DNA from: Kluyvera georgiana ATCC 51603
Lineage (GTDB): Bacteria; Pseudomonadota; Gammaproteobacteria; Enterobacterales; Enterobacteriaceae
Length of the DNA stretch: 64,000 nucleotides
Direction of reading: 5' to 3'
Assembly: GCF_001654985.1 (NCBI RefSeq)
Contig: NZ_LXEU01000030.1
Location: 1-64,000, forward strand
How positions within the stretch are numbered: position 1 is the first letter of the stretch; each line of letters begins with the position of its first letter. Positions 9,100-18,447 of this stretch are shown one piece after another. Below the pieces are notes generated by a model, which had not been told where the DNA came from, did not search any database, and saw nothing but the letters and a program-made list of their open reading frames with translations. Position numbers and translations under genes: made by a program.

Positions 9100-9786
9100 C
9101 TAGACTTGCTCCGGCAGCACTGGCATCCAGTCAATCGGCGTCTCGCCGCGCTGTTCAAGCCACTGGTTGGCCTGCACAAAATGATTACTGCCAAAGAACC
9201 CGCGATGCGCCGACAGCGGCGACGGATGTGGCGCTTTCAGCACGCGATGACGCTGAGGGTCAATAATCGCCCCTTTCTTCTGCGCGTGCGATCCCCACAG
9301 TAAAAAGACCACGCCTTCACGATGTTCGTTAATCAGCGCAATCACCTTATCGGTAAAGGTTTCCCAGCCGAGGCTGGCGTGAGAATGCGCCTGTCCGGCA
9401 CGCACGGTGAGCACGGTGTTGAGCAGCAGCACACCCTGGCGCGCCCAGCTCTCCAGATAACCGTGGTTCGGACGGGTAAAGCCGGGAATGGTGCCTTCCA
9501 GCTCTTTATACATATTCAGCAGCGACGGCGGTATGGCAATGCCCGGCTGGACAGAAAACGCCAGTCCGTGCGCCTGATTGGGGCCGTGGTACGGGTCCTG
9601 GCCCAGAATCACCACTTTCACATCGCTCAGTTCGGTATAGCGAAAAGCGTTGAAAACATCTTTTTGCGGCGGATAAATGGTCACGCCCGACTGGCGCTCG
9701 CTGGCCACGGTCGCCAGCGTGTTAACAAAATAGGGCTGCTCTTTTTCGGCGGCCAGCACGTCGTGCCAGGTTAATGGGGTTGTCAT
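9100..9786 (-). CDS. ung: Uracil-DNA glycosylase
   Basis: A 228-residue family 1 uracil-DNA glycosylase that removes uracil from DNA to start base-excision repair. The water-activating motif GQDPYHG holds Asp64, and the minor-groove loop HPSPLSAH holds His187, both at the E. coli positions. Convergent with yfiF; grcA lies upstream in the opposite direction. Confidence 0.98.
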   Translation of the reverse strand: MTTPLTWHDVLAAEKEQPYFVNTLATVASERQSGVTIYPPQKDVFNAFRYTELSDVKVVILGQDPYHGPNQAHGLAFSVQPGIAIPPSLLNMYKELEGTIPGFTRPNHGYLESWARQGVLLLNTVLTVRAGQAHSHASLGWETFTDKVIALINEHREGVVFLLWGSHAQKKGAIIDPQRHRVLKAPHPSPLSAHRGFFGSNHFVQANQWLEQRGETPIDWMPVLPEQV

Positions 9787-9979
9787 CTCGCCCTCCTGCG
9801 AATTTCTCTCGCTATAGCTTAACTGCTTCTTTCTCCATCACAAAATCGGATAGCGGCGTGCGAAGCCTGTAGTATAAAAAAAGTTGAATATTTACAAAGA
9901 ATTTTGGTGGTGCTGGCGTGCGTAACTTGATGCAAAACAAGTATTTTCATGCATGACCACTTTTATGGTGTGGTTTTTG

Positions 9980-9993
9980 TTGATTTAAATCAA
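9980..9993. promoter_or_regulatory. FNR box upstream of grcA
   Basis: TTGAT-TTAA-ATCAA is a perfect match to the FNR consensus TTGATnnnnATCAA, 112-125 bp before the grcA start. It fits the anaerobic induction known for this gene (yfiD) in E. coli. The rest of the 318-bp ung-grcA gap is AT-rich promoter and leader sequence without a gene. Confidence 0.9.
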
Positions 9994-10104
9994 AGAATCA
10001 AGGGTGTTCGAGGGGTATATATACACTCAAGCAACAATGGTTTTACCAATTGGCCGGGAAGCGGCCGGTTAAAAACGAATATAAAGAGCCTAGGGAGGCA
10101 TCAA

Positions 10105-10488
10105 ATGATTACTGGTATCCAGATTACTAAAGCTGCAAACGACGACCTGCTCAACTCATTCTGGCTGCTCGACAGCGAGAAAGGTGAAGCTCGCTGCCTG
10201 TGTGCGAAAGGCGGTTTTAAAGAAGATGACGTCGTTGCCGTTAGCGCGCTGGGCGATATCGAATACCGTGAAATCCCGGTTGAAGCGAAACCAGAAGTTC
10301 GCGTAGAAGGTGGTCAGCACCTGAACGTCAACGTACTGCGTCGTGAAACCCTGCTGGACGCCGTTGAGCATCCGGAAAAATACCCGCAGCTGACCATCCG
10401 TGTTTCCGGTTATGCGGTACGTTTCAACTCTCTGACTCCGGAACAGCAGCGCGACGTTATCGCCCGTACTTTCACCGAGAGCCTGTAA
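10105..10488 (+). CDS. grcA: Autonomous glycyl radical cofactor GrcA
   Basis: A 127-residue spare part for pyruvate formate-lyase: it replaces the C-terminal radical domain of oxygen-cleaved PflB and is activated by PflA. The glycyl radical motif RVSGYAVRF puts the radical glycine at residue 102, as in E. coli. The frame is open further upstream, but the ATG at 10105 has GGGAGG six bases before it and gives exactly the E. coli length. A perfect FNR box and a strong terminator flank this single-gene unit. Confidence 0.98.
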   Translation: MITGIQITKAANDDLLNSFWLLDSEKGEARCLCAKGGFKEDDVVAVSALGDIEYREIPVEAKPEVRVEGGQHLNVNVLRRETLLDAVEHPEKYPQLTIRVSGYAVRFNSLTPEQQRDVIARTFTESL

Positions 10489-10540
10489 TTTCTCAGGGGT
10501 GGGAAATGGAGGCGTTGGGGTAACCCGGTGCAAACAGACA

Positions 10541-10573
10541 AATCCCCCGCAGGGTACCTGCGGGGGATTTTTT
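10541..10573 (+). terminator. grcA terminator
   Basis: AATCCCCCGCAG/CTGCGGGGGATT is a 12-bp stem followed by a T run. It overlaps the last two bases of the facing PTS gene. Confidence 0.93.
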
Positions 10574-11936
10574 ATCTCGACTGCTCGCGCCCGACCAGGA
10601 TAGTGGTGAGCGTGAAGGAGAGCACCAGCGCGATGGCCACGCCAGAGATGGCGAAGATAAAGTAAGGGCCGATGTACGCGGGTAGGCTGAAAATGCTTGA
10701 TAAAATATAGCCATACAGTCGTACGCCAAAGAAGGCGATAAACGCTGAAGCCAGTGAGCTGGCGATCGTGGCGGCGATAAATGCTTTCTTGTAGCGGGTC
10801 AGTACGCCAAACAGAGCCGGTTCCGTAATGCCCAGCAGCGCGGAGATCGCAGCGGAAAGCGTCACCGTGCGGTTTTCCTTGTTCAGACGCCAGATGGCAA
10901 ACGTGGCTCCGGCAATCGCCATATTGGCCATAAACATCATCGGCATCAGCATGTCGTAACCGCGATCGCTGAAGTTTTGTAGCGCGATAGGCGTCATCGC
11001 GTGATGCATCCCGGTCAGAATAGCGACCGGACGAATGGCGCCCACCACCAGCCCGGCGAAGCTCGCCGAAACGCCAAATAGCCCTTCGATAAACCACGCC
11101 AGCATTTTACCCAGCCAGATACCGATCGGCCCAATCACCACCAATGCCGCCAGCGCGCCGAGGAACAGCGTTAGCGTGGGAGTAAAGACGGTTTTCAGCA
11201 CGTCGGGCATGATCCTATCGACCGCCTGGTGAATGTACTTCAGCGCCAGGATGGAGAAGATCACCGGGATCACGCTGGAGGCGTAGTTGAATACCGATAC
11301 CGGAATGGCGTTAAACAACCAGAGCGCGGAGGCGGCATCGGCTTGATGCGTGGCGAGCGCTTTCGCTGCGTCAATCAGCGTAGGGTACATCAAGCAGGCG
11401 GCGACGGCGGCGGCCAGATATTCGTTGGTTTTAAAGATCTTCGCCGCCGAGACGGCAAGGAAGAACGGCAGGAAATAAAATACGCCGCTGGCGATAAGAT
11501 CGATGATCATCACCGTTTCGCTTTTTGGCGATACCACTTTTAGCGCAATCAGCCCTGCAAGCAGGCCTTTGATCATCCCGGCACCGGCGATGGCAGGAAC
11601 TATCGGGCCGAATACCCCGGAGACGGTATCCATAAACAGCGAAACCAGGCTTTTACGCTCTTTGCTTTTCCCGCTGGTGGCCGTTTGGCCATTGCCGAGA
11701 GCATCCTGAAGCTGCTCATACCAGCTGTTCACCTTCGGGCCGATAATAATCTGGAACTGATCGCTTTGCAGCTGTGCGCCCAACACGCCGGGCAGTTGCT
11801 TAATTTCTTCCTGCGCCACTTTATTATCATCAATTAAATCAAAGCGCAGCCGGGTCATACAGTGCCAGACTTTATTGATATTCTCCTGTCCACCTACCAG
11901 ACGAATAATCCTGCTGATAGCCTCTTGCGTCCCCAT
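10572..11936 (-). CDS. PTS sugar transporter, EIIBC (sucrose/beta-glucoside family)
   Basis: A 454-residue membrane permease of the glucose-sucrose-beta-glucoside PTS superfamily. Domain B comes first, with the phosphoryl-accepting Cys26 in VWHCMTRLRF and the paired GVLGAQLQSDQFQIIIG strand. Domain C follows from about residue 105, with the family motifs MHHAMTPIALQN and GITEPALFGVL and about ten membrane segments. There is no EIIA domain, so it should rely on a separate IIA such as Crr (not in this window). The ATG at 11936 has AGGAG six bases upstream; longer in-frame starts lack one. It is divergent from the RspA-like gene. The sugar is unknown; MurP-, TreB- and ScrA-like permeases share this layout. 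Confidence 0.88.
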   Translation of the reverse strand: MGTQEAISRIIRLVGGQENINKVWHCMTRLRFDLIDDNKVAQEEIKQLPGVLGAQLQSDQFQIIIGPKVNSWYEQLQDALGNGQTATSGKSKERKSLVSLFMDTVSGVFGPIVPAIAGAGMIKGLLAGLIALKVVSPKSETVMIIDLIASGVFYFLPFFLAVSAAKIFKTNEYLAAAVAACLMYPTLIDAAKALATHQADAASALWLFNAIPVSVFNYASSVIPVIFSILALKYIHQAVDRIMPDVLKTVFTPTLTLFLGALAALVVIGPIGIWLGKMLAWFIEGLFGVSASFAGLVVGAIRPVAILTGMHHAMTPIALQNFSDRGYDMLMPMMFMANMAIAGATFAIWRLNKENRTVTLSAAISALLGITEPALFGVLTRYKKAFIAATIASSLASAFIAFFGVRLYGYILSSIFSLPAYIGPYFIFAISGVAIALVLSFTLTTILVGREQSR

Positions 11937-12018
11937 AATGGCTCCTGCGGTATGTTTGTTGTTTTGTTTGTCTCGCTGAATGGTAAGTAAGTGCATCATT
12001 AAAAACAAACCAATAAAA

Positions 12019-12034
12019 TATGATTTCAATCACA
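12019..12034. promoter_or_regulatory. Candidate CRP-cAMP site in the PTS/RspA-like intergenic region
   Basis: TATGA-TTTCAA-TCACA (plus strand) matches the CRP consensus in nine of ten half-site bases, 83 bp upstream of the PTS start and about 175 bp upstream of the divergent gene. Sensible for a PTS cassette; predicted only. Confidence 0.5.
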
Positions 12035-12076
12035 ACTTCCTCCTATGAGGCGGTTAAAACACGGTTTGTATTCAAA

Positions 12077-12119
12077 TTGGTCCGTTTTTTAAATAAAAAT
12101 AAACCTGTTTTTAGACCAA
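12077..12119. promoter_or_regulatory. Inverted repeat TTGGTC...GACCAA, possible GntR operator pair
   Basis: TTGGTC (12077-12082) and GACCAA (12114-12119) are exact inverted copies separated by a very AT-rich 31-bp spacer that could hold divergent promoter elements. It lies between the PTS gene and the RspA-like gene, so it is a candidate operator for the GntR protein of the cassette. Inference from position and symmetry. Confidence 0.4.
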
Positions 12120-12209
12120 AAAATATATTGAATAAAAAGGTTTACCGAACGCTGAAAATAGAGTGAAGATAATGGCAATCTTATTATTATTTTCCACAGG
12201 GAGCCTTCT

Positions 12210-13409
12210 GTGAACCCCACGCTGATTACTGCCATAGATTGTTTTATCACGCGTCCGGACCGCCACAATCTGGTGACGGTCCGGGTGGCGACCGACAACG
12301 GCACCGTTGGTTACGGCTGCGCCACCTTCCAGCAACGCCCGCTGGCGGTAAAGACGATGGTCGATGAATATCTGCAACCGCTGCTGGTGGGGCGCGATGC
12401 CAACAATATCGAAGATCTCTGGCAAATGATGAACGTCAACGCCTACTGGCGCAACGGACCGGTGATGAACAACGCCATCTCCGGTGTGGATATGGCGCTG
12501 TGGGATATCAAAGCAAAACTGGCCGGGATGCCGCTCTATCAGCTGCTGGGAGGTAAATCGCGCGATGCGATTGCCGCTTACACTCACGCCAGCGGTGAAA
12601 CGCCGGAGGAACTGTTTGTCTCCGTGGATAAGCTGCTGGAGCAAGGGTATCGCCATATTCGCTGCCAGCTGGGTTTTTACGGCGGTACGCCGCGCGAAAT
12701 GCAAACGCCGGAAAATCCGACGCCGGGAGCCTGGTTCGATCAGGATGAGTACGTTCGCAATACGGTAGAAATGTTCCGTCTGCTGCGTGCGCGTTACGGT
12801 CATCGTTTCCATATTCTGCATGATGTCCACGAGCGACTCTTCCCGCAGCAGGCGCTCCAGATGGCAAAGCTGCTGGAGCCTTATCAGCCGTGGTTTATCG
12901 AAGATATTTTACCGCCGCAGCAGAGCGCGTGGCTGGCGCAGATTCGCCAGCAAACCAGCGTGCCGCTGGCGATGGGGGAGCTGTTTAATAATCCGGCGGA
13001 GTGGCATGACCTCATCGTCAACCGGCAGATTGATTTTATTCGCTGCCATATTTCGCAGATTGGCGGCATCACCCCGGCCCTGAAGCTGGCGGTGCTGTGT
13101 CAGGCCTTTGGCGTACGTTTGGCGTGGCATGGTCCGGGTGATATGACGCCTGTCGGGGTCGCGGTGAATACGCATCTCAACATTCATCTGCACAATGCCG
13201 CGATTCAGGAGTTTATTCCGCGTTCCGCCGCCACGGATGCCGTTTTCCCCGGTGCGCCAGAGGTGAAAAACGGCTTTATCTATCCACCGACGGCGCCGGG
13301 TATTGGCGTGGGCTTTGACGAGGCGCAGGCGCTGGCGCATCCGGTCGTTTATCGCCCGCATGAGTGGACGCAGAGCCGCCTGCCGGACGGCGCGATGCAT
13401 ACGCCGTAG
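12210..13409 (+). CDS. Enolase-superfamily sugar-acid dehydratase-like protein (ManD/RspA subgroup)
   Basis: A 399-residue member of the mannonate dehydratase branch of the enolase superfamily, related to starvation-sensing RspA. Expected metal and catalytic residues are visible: LHDVH (D205, H207), FIED (E231), MGELF (E257) and WHGPGD (H307, D311). The N-terminal capping domain includes AYWRNGPV and [11 protein letters not shown]. Ligands are intact, so it is likely an enzyme, but several members of this subgroup have little or no dehydratase activity, so the substrate is not assigned. It starts with GTG at 12210, seven bases after AGGGAG. It is divergent from the PTS gene and ends one base from gntR on the other strand. 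Confidence 0.85.
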   Translation: MNPTLITAIDCFITRPDRHNLVTVRVATDNGTVGYGCATFQQRPLAVKTMVDEYLQPLLVGRDANNIEDLWQMMNVNAYWRNGPVMNNAISGVDMALWDIKAKLAGMPLYQLLGGKSRDAIAAYTHASGETPEELFVSVDKLLEQGYRHIRCQLGFYGGTPREMQTPENPTPGAWFDQDEYVRNTVEMFRLLRARYGHRFHILHDVHERLFPQQALQMAKLLEPYQPWFIEDILPPQQSAWLAQIRQQTSVPLAMGELFNNPAEWHDLIVNRQIDFIRCHISQIGGITPALKLAVLCQAFGVRLAWHGPGDMTPVGVAVNTHLNIHLHNAAIQEFIPRSAATDAVFPGAPEVKNGFIYPPTAPGIGVGFDEAQALAHPVVYRPHEWTQSRLPDGAMHTP

Positions 13410-13410
13410 G

Positions 13411-14130
13411 CTAACTCTGCGGCTGCTGGCGAAAAGCGAGGTTGTCGCGATTATGGGGGATGACGTAGGTGCAGGAGTAGTTGATATCGACGATATCGCT
13501 TATTTCATAAACCTGCCCGCCGTCGAGGATCCCCCGATTGTTGATGTGCATGGCCGGGCTGCCTTTTTTACAGCCCAGTAGCGCGGCCTGTTCGCGGCTG
13601 ACGCTAATGGCCCGATAGCTGGTGAGCAGGTGGGAAATTGGATAACCTTTTTCCAGCACGTACTGCTGTAGCGAGCGTTCAATGACCTCCTGGTTAAGGT
13701 CGCTGAACATGGCGGCAGGCATACGTGAGACTTCAATCTGGGTGGCAATATCATCCACGAAACGCAGGCGGCAGAACTGCCAGATAAAATCGTCGTCGGT
13801 CAGGCCGAAAATCTGCTGGTCCTCCCGCTCGGGCCGTTTCTTGTGCAGGCTGATCATCCGGTAACGCATCTGGTCGAAGCGTTTTTCGGTAATGGAGTTA
13901 TAGACCAGCGGATTGCCCCGCGTTTGCTCATTAATCCAGATGCCGGAACCCTGCACAATGCGCACCACGCCGATGCTGGCAAGCTTTTCCAGCGCCTGGC
14001 GGATGGTAAAACGCGATACGCCATACTCCTCGGCCAACTGGCGCTCAGGCGGTAGCTTCCGTGGCCCGTCGCCGGGCTGTTGGTAAATTTTGCTGAGGAG
14101 GTCTTGAGTCACGAACTCTTTTTTCTTCAT
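13411..14130 (-). CDS. GntR/HutC-family transcriptional regulator
   Basis: A 239-residue repressor-type protein. The N-terminal winged helix-turn-helix reads KLPPERQLAEEYGVSRFTIRQAL, the standard GntR signature (about residues 24-46). The C-terminal half is a UTRA ligand-binding domain (conserved stretches ISVSREQAALLGCKKGSPAMHI and a final Y-E-I-S-D-I strand), which in the HutC subfamily senses small sugars or phosphosugars. Convergent with the RspA-like gene, and probably controls the divergent PTS/RspA-like promoters. Not an obvious orthologue of a named E. coli regulator. Confidence 0.88.
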   Translation of the reverse strand: MKKKEFVTQDLLSKIYQQPGDGPRKLPPERQLAEEYGVSRFTIRQALEKLASIGVVRIVQGSGIWINEQTRGNPLVYNSITEKRFDQMRYRMISLHKKRPEREDQQIFGLTDDDFIWQFCRLRFVDDIATQIEVSRMPAAMFSDLNQEVIERSLQQYVLEKGYPISHLLTSYRAISVSREQAALLGCKKGSPAMHINNRGILDGGQVYEISDIVDINYSCTYVIPHNRDNLAFRQQPQS

Positions 14131-14154
14131 GGCCGCTGTCCCTTACCCATCGAT

Positions 14155-14188
14155 ATAAAAACGCCGGGAGCATGTCCCGGCGTTTGTT
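14155..14188 (-). terminator. srmB terminator
   Basis: ACGCCGGGA-GCATG-TCCCGGCGT is a 9-bp GC-rich stem right after the srmB stop. On the minus strand it is followed by TTTTTAT; on the plus strand a TTTGTTTT run also follows, so it may work both ways. Confidence 0.88.
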
Positions 14189-15523
14189 TTACTCTTCGGT
14201 GCTCTTTTCAGCAGCACCGGAACCGCTCGGTTTGCGGCGCTTGCCAACGTTCCTGGCATCGCGGTGACGCACCTTCACGCGCGGTTTTTCTTTGTCTTTC
14301 TCTTTTTTCTTCTCGGCGCGTTTCGCCAGCACTTTTTTCGACGGCTTGCCGGTCATCTTCTCGCTTGGCGCTCGCGTGGTCGGGCGCAGCCCGTCGATGA
14401 CGCGCGCTTTCAACTGCTCTTCGATATAGCGCCCGATCTTCAGCAACAGCAGGTGATCGTGCGTTTCAACCAGCGAAATCGCCGTGCCTTTACGACCCGC
14501 GCGGCCGGTACGACCGATGCGGTGCAGGTAGGTATCGGCGCCGCGCGGCATATCGAAGTTAATCACGTGGCTGACGTCAGGGATATCGATCCCGCGCGCC
14601 GCGACGTCGGTTGCAACCAGCACATTCACGCGGCCATCGGTCAGACGTTTGATGCCTTCGTTACGCTTAATCTGCGGCATTTCGCCTTCGAGATAGCAGT
14701 TGTTGATCCCGGCCAGACGCAGCGTTTCCGCCAGCTCATGCACGCGCTCGCGCTTGCGCACAAAGACGATGGTACGGGTGGCGTCTTCCTGCTTGAGCAG
14801 GTGCTTAAGCAGCTCAACTTTGTGCTCATAGTTGTCGGCACGGTAGTACCACTGGTGAATCTTCTTGCGCTCGCGGGTGGACGGCGTCGCGGAGACTTCC
14901 ACCGGATCTTCCAGCAGACGCTCGGCGAAGTCTTTAATCGCTTCGCCTTCCAGCGTAGCGGAGAACAGCAGCGTCTGTTTGCGCCAGCGGGTTTCACCGG
15001 CGATGTGTTCGATATCCTGGGCGAAGCCCATGTCCAGCATGCGGTCGGCTTCATCGAGGATCAGCGTCTCAACGGCGCGGCAGTCGAAGTTCTCTTCTTT
15101 GATGTACTGCAGCAGACGACCGGTGGTGGCGACCACGATATCCTGGTTTTCGCTGAACACTTCGGCGTGGTTCATATACGCCACGCCGCCGGTGATGGTG
15201 GCGATGTCCAGATGGGTGTTTTTCGCCAGCTCACGGGCATGGTCAGCGACCTGCATTGCCAGCTCACGCGTCGGCGTGAGGATCAAAATACGCGGCGGGC
15301 CGGATTTTTTACGCGGAAAGTCGAGCAGGTGCTGCAACGCAGGCAGCAAATACGCCGCTGTTTTACCGGTGCCGGTTGGCGCAGAACCGAGAACATCACG
15401 TCCATCGAGCGCAGGCGGAATGGCGGCAGCCTGAATGGCAGTCGGGCGTGTAAAGCCTTTACTCTGGAGGGCTTCCAGCAGGCTTTCGTCAAGTTCAAGT
15501 TCGGAAAAAGTCGTTACAGTCAT
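14189..15523 (-). CDS. srmB: ATP-dependent RNA helicase SrmB
   Basis: A 444-residue DEAD-box helicase that helps early assembly of the 50S ribosomal subunit. Motifs in order: Q motif (FTRPTAIQAAAIP), Walker A APTGTGKT, PTRELA, the DEAD box LDEADRML, SAT (LLFSATLE), then in the second RecA domain ATDVAARGIDIPDV and HRIGRTGRAGR. The C-terminal tail from about residue 380 is Lys/Arg-rich (KKKEKDKEKPR), an RNA-binding extension. Length matches E. coli. Divergent from trmN. Confidence 0.96.
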   Translation of the reverse strand: MTVTTFSELELDESLLEALQSKGFTRPTAIQAAAIPPALDGRDVLGSAPTGTGKTAAYLLPALQHLLDFPRKKSGPPRILILTPTRELAMQVADHARELAKNTHLDIATITGGVAYMNHAEVFSENQDIVVATTGRLLQYIKEENFDCRAVETLILDEADRMLDMGFAQDIEHIAGETRWRKQTLLFSATLEGEAIKDFAERLLEDPVEVSATPSTRERKKIHQWYYRADNYEHKVELLKHLLKQEDATRTIVFVRKRERVHELAETLRLAGINNCYLEGEMPQIKRNEGIKRLTDGRVNVLVATDVAARGIDIPDVSHVINFDMPRGADTYLHRIGRTGRAGRKGTAISLVETHDHLLLLKIGRYIEEQLKARVIDGLRPTTRAPSEKMTGKPSKKVLAKRAEKKKEKDKEKPRVKVRHRDARNVGKRRKPSGSGAAEKSTEE

Positions 15524-15650
15524 GATTACCTCTGTGTGAGGCGCTGATTATAGACGTTACGGCTGTAATCTTCATCTGTTTGTATGGCTATCTGTTCTCG
15601 GGTATTGTTCATAGCCGAATGCTTATATGGATTGGCCTGCAAGGTTACTT

Positions 15651-16391
15651 ATGACGTCTGATTCTAAATCCGCGCTGCGTCGCAACGGATTTACCTTTAA
15701 AAAGTTTTTTGTTGCCCACGACCGTTGTGCCATGAAAGTCGGTACAGACGGTATTTTACTCGGCGCCTGGTCGCCAATCGCCCGAGTGAATCGGATCCTC
15801 GATATCGGCACGGGAAGCGGGCTGTTGGCGCTGATGCTGGCGCAGCGCACCGAGGAAAACGTGACGATCGATGCCGTGGAGCTGGATGAAGAGGCGGCGA
15901 GTCAGGCGCGCGAAAACGTGAGCGAATCACCGTGGGCCGGGCGCATTGAGGTGCATACGGCGGATATCCAGCAGTGGGTCGCCGGGTTAACCACCCGCTA
16001 CAACCTGATCGTCAGCAACCCGCCTTACTACGAGCAGGGCGTGGAGTGCGCCACGCCGCAGCGAGAAAAGGCGCGCTACACCACCACGCTCGACCATCAG
16101 GCGCTGCTGGCCTGCGCCGCGAATGCGGTGACCGAAGACGGCTTTTTCTGCGTGGTGCTGCCGGAAAATATCGGCCAGACGTTTACCCAGCAGGCGCTGT
16201 CGATGGGCTGGCATTTACGCCTGCGCACCGACGTCGCGGAGACGGAGATGCGCTTGCCGCATCGCGTGCTGCTGGCTTTTTCCCCGAAAGGCGGCGAGTG
16301 CTATAGCGACAGGTTAACAATACGTGGGCCAGAGCAGCAGTACTCGGAAGGCTACACTGCGCTGACCCAGGCGTTCTATTTATTTATGTGA
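15651..16391 (+). CDS. trmN: tRNA1(Val) (adenine37-N6)-methyltransferase
   Basis: TrmN6 (formerly YfiC), 246 residues, methylates N6 of A37 in tRNA-Val1. A class I SAM-methyltransferase fold shows [14 protein letters not shown] (SAM loop) and the amino-methyltransferase signature SNPPYY. The ATG at 15651 has AAGG upstream and matches the E. coli start; an in-frame ATG eight codons earlier is less likely. The last 16 bases overlap the 3' end of nadB on the other strand, so the two convergent coding regions share sequence. Confidence 0.94.
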   Translation: MTSDSKSALRRNGFTFKKFFVAHDRCAMKVGTDGILLGAWSPIARVNRILDIGTGSGLLALMLAQRTEENVTIDAVELDEEAASQARENVSESPWAGRIEVHTADIQQWVAGLTTRYNLIVSNPPYYEQGVECATPQREKARYTTTLDHQALLACAANAVTEDGFFCVVLPENIGQTFTQQALSMGWHLRLRTDVAETEMRLPHRVLLAFSPKGGECYSDRLTIRGPEQQYSEGYTALTQAFYLFM

Positions 16392-17998
16392 ACCAGCGGC
16401 GAAAGCACCGATGGGCCGGACTCTTCGAGCAGTTCCGGGTAGTCCAGCGTGTAGTGCAGGCCGCGGCTCTCTTTACGCATCATCGCGCAGCGCACAATCA
16501 GTTCGGCCACTTGCACCAGGTTGCGCAGTTCCAGCAGGTTGTTGGAGACGCGGAAACGTGAGTAATACTCATCCAGCTCCTGCTGTAGCATGGTGATGCG
16601 GCGCAGGGCTCGCTCCAGCCGCTTGGTGGTGCGCACAATGCCGACGTAGTCCCACATAAACAGGCGTAGCTCGTGCCAGTTATGCTGAATTACGACCAGT
16701 TCGTCGGAGTTTTCTACCCGGCTTTCGTCCCAGGCGGGTAGCTTCTCAACCTGACGGGCGTACGGCATGCGCTTATGAATATCTTCCGCCGCCGACCAGC
16801 CGTAAACCAGGCACTCAAGCAGCGAGTTGGACGCCATGCGGTTCGCGCCGTGCAGGCCGGTATAGCTCACTTCGCCAATGGCGTACAGGCCGTCAACATC
16901 GGTGCGACCATAGTCGTCGACCATCACGCCGCCGCAGGTGTAGTGCGCCGCCGGAACAATCGGCACCGGCTCTTTGGTGAGATCGATACCCAACCCCAGC
17001 AGCTTCTCGTAAATCATCGGGAAGTGCTGGCGTACAAAGGCTTCCGGTTTGTGGCTGATGTCGAGATACATGCAGTCGACGCCGAGACGCTTCATTTCAT
17101 GATCGATCGCGCGCGCGACGATATCGCGCGGGGCGAGCTCGCCGCGTGGGTCAAAGTCAGGCATAAAACGGCTACCGTCAGGGCGCTTCAGGTGCGCACC
17201 TTCGCCACGCAGGGCTTCAGTGAGCAGGAAATTACGTGCCTGCGGGTGATACAACGCGGTGGGGTGGAACTGGTTAAACTCGAGGTTAGCGACGCGGCAA
17301 CCCGCTCGCCAGGCCATGGCAATACCGTCGCCGGAGGAAATATCCGGGTTGGTGGTGTACTGATATACCTTCGAGGCACCGCCGGTGGCCAGCACCACGG
17401 ATTTTGCCGAGCAGGTTTCCACCTTCTCTTTATTACGGTCCCAGATCCACGCGCCAACGACCCGACGGGTGCCCGGCAGGCCGACTTTATCCGACACGAT
17501 TAGGTCGACGGCATTACAGCGCTCCAGCACACGAATATTCGGATGGCTCATCGCTTTACTGACCAGCGTGTTCTCGACCTCACGTCCGGTGGCATCCGCC
17601 GCGTGCAGAATACGGCGGTGGCTATGGCCGCCTTCGCGCGTCAGATGATAACTCTCTTCCCCGTTGGCCTGGATTTGCGTATCGAACAGCACGCCCTGGT
17701 CGATCAGCCACTGCACGCAGTGTCTGGCGTTGCTGGCGACAAAGGACACTGCCTGACGGTCACAGATACCCGCGCCGGCAATCAGCGTATCCTCAACGTG
17801 CGACTCGATGCTGTCCGTCTCGTCAAAAACGGCTGCAATTCCCCCCTGAGCATAAAAGGTGGAACCTTCGCTCATTGGGCCTTTACTGAGGACAATCACG
17901 GAACTGTGCTCCGCAAGACGCAGCGCCAGCGAAAGGCCAGCAGCGCCGCTGCCGATAATCAATACATCACAGGAAAGTTCTGGAAGTGAGTTCATCAT
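16376..17998 (-). CDS. nadB: L-aspartate oxidase
   Basis: A 540-residue FAD enzyme that oxidises L-aspartate to iminoaspartate, the first step of de novo NAD synthesis with NadA. The N-terminus shows the FAD-binding Rossmann motif [14 protein letters not shown], followed by [13 protein letters not shown], and the active-site region [25 protein letters not shown] of the succinate dehydrogenase/fumarate reductase flavoprotein family. Divergent from the rpoE operon; 3' overlap with trmN. Confidence 0.97.
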   Translation of the reverse strand: MMNSLPELSCDVLIIGSGAAGLSLALRLAEHSSVIVLSKGPMSEGSTFYAQGGIAAVFDETDSIESHVEDTLIAGAGICDRQAVSFVASNARHCVQWLIDQGVLFDTQIQANGEESYHLTREGGHSHRRILHAADATGREVENTLVSKAMSHPNIRVLERCNAVDLIVSDKVGLPGTRRVVGAWIWDRNKEKVETCSAKSVVLATGGASKVYQYTTNPDISSGDGIAMAWRAGCRVANLEFNQFHPTALYHPQARNFLLTEALRGEGAHLKRPDGSRFMPDFDPRGELAPRDIVARAIDHEMKRLGVDCMYLDISHKPEAFVRQHFPMIYEKLLGLGIDLTKEPVPIVPAAHYTCGGVMVDDYGRTDVDGLYAIGEVSYTGLHGANRMASNSLLECLVYGWSAAEDIHKRMPYARQVEKLPAWDESRVENSDELVVIQHNWHELRLFMWDYVGIVRTTKRLERALRRITMLQQELDEYYSRFRVSNNLLELRNLVQVAELIVRCAMMRKESRGLHYTLDYPELLEESGPSVLSPLVHINK

Positions 17999-18255
17999 CT
18001 TTGTTTAATTTACTAAACACGGTAATCGAAGATTAGCACTATAAAAGCGACATGTGCAGGGTTTTTTTACACTAAGGTTATAGTGACTAAACATGGTTGC
18101 TGAAAAGAGCGCGTGAGAGAGGGCAACAAATCTGAATAAAGCCAGGTGCTACCACCGCTATTTATGGTGAAATCAAGGCCGGGTTACGATACTCTTCACT
18201 GGATTTGCGTTTTTATTTCGCAACTTACACATCTGTTCACATCAGCAGACTTATA

Positions 18256-18447
18256 ATGACAGACAATGAACGGCCTGCTGCGAAACAAAAAACAAAGCGT
18301 AACGGAACTTTACGAAAACCGGACACTCTAATCTTCTGCTTGCTCATAATGCAGTGTTGGAGTGGCATTCTGATTACGCATGGGAATAGGGTTTGGGGAG
18401 ACATTACCTCGGATGAGCGAGCAGTTAACGGACCAGGTCCTGGTTGA
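18256..18447 (+). CDS. rseD: RpoE leader peptide-like ORF (RseD)
   Basis: An open frame directly before and into rpoE, running past the rpoE start codon and ending 35 bases inside it. The polar, basic N-terminal part (NERPAAKQKTKRNG) is followed by a hydrophobic core (LIFCLLIMQCWSGILI). A leader peptide called RseD is known at this place in enterics and is translationally coupled to rpoE. The start is uncertain: this ATG gives 63 residues, longer than the E. coli peptide I recall (about 51), and the frame is open upstream to 18205. The rpoE start lacks a close ribosome-binding site, which fits coupling. Confidence 0.6.
   Translation: MTDNERPAAKQKTKRNGTLRKPDTLIFCLLIMQCWSGILITHGNRVWGDITSDERAVNGPGPG
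18304..18331 (+). promoter_or_regulatory. SigmaE-dependent autoregulatory promoter of rpoE
   Basis: GGAACTT (18304-18310), a 16-bp spacer, then TCTAA (18327-18331) is an exact sigmaE promoter, equivalent to rpoEP2 of E. coli. Transcription would start about 18337, inside the RseD-like frame. The remaining nadB-rpoE gap upstream (17999-18255) should hold the nadB promoter and constitutive rpoE promoters; none is clear enough to mark. Confidence 0.9.

Noticed and set aside
14264-15547. Plus-strand frame of 427 codons opposite srmB
   Set aside because: SrmB motifs are complete on the minus strand; the antisense frame has no family resemblance.
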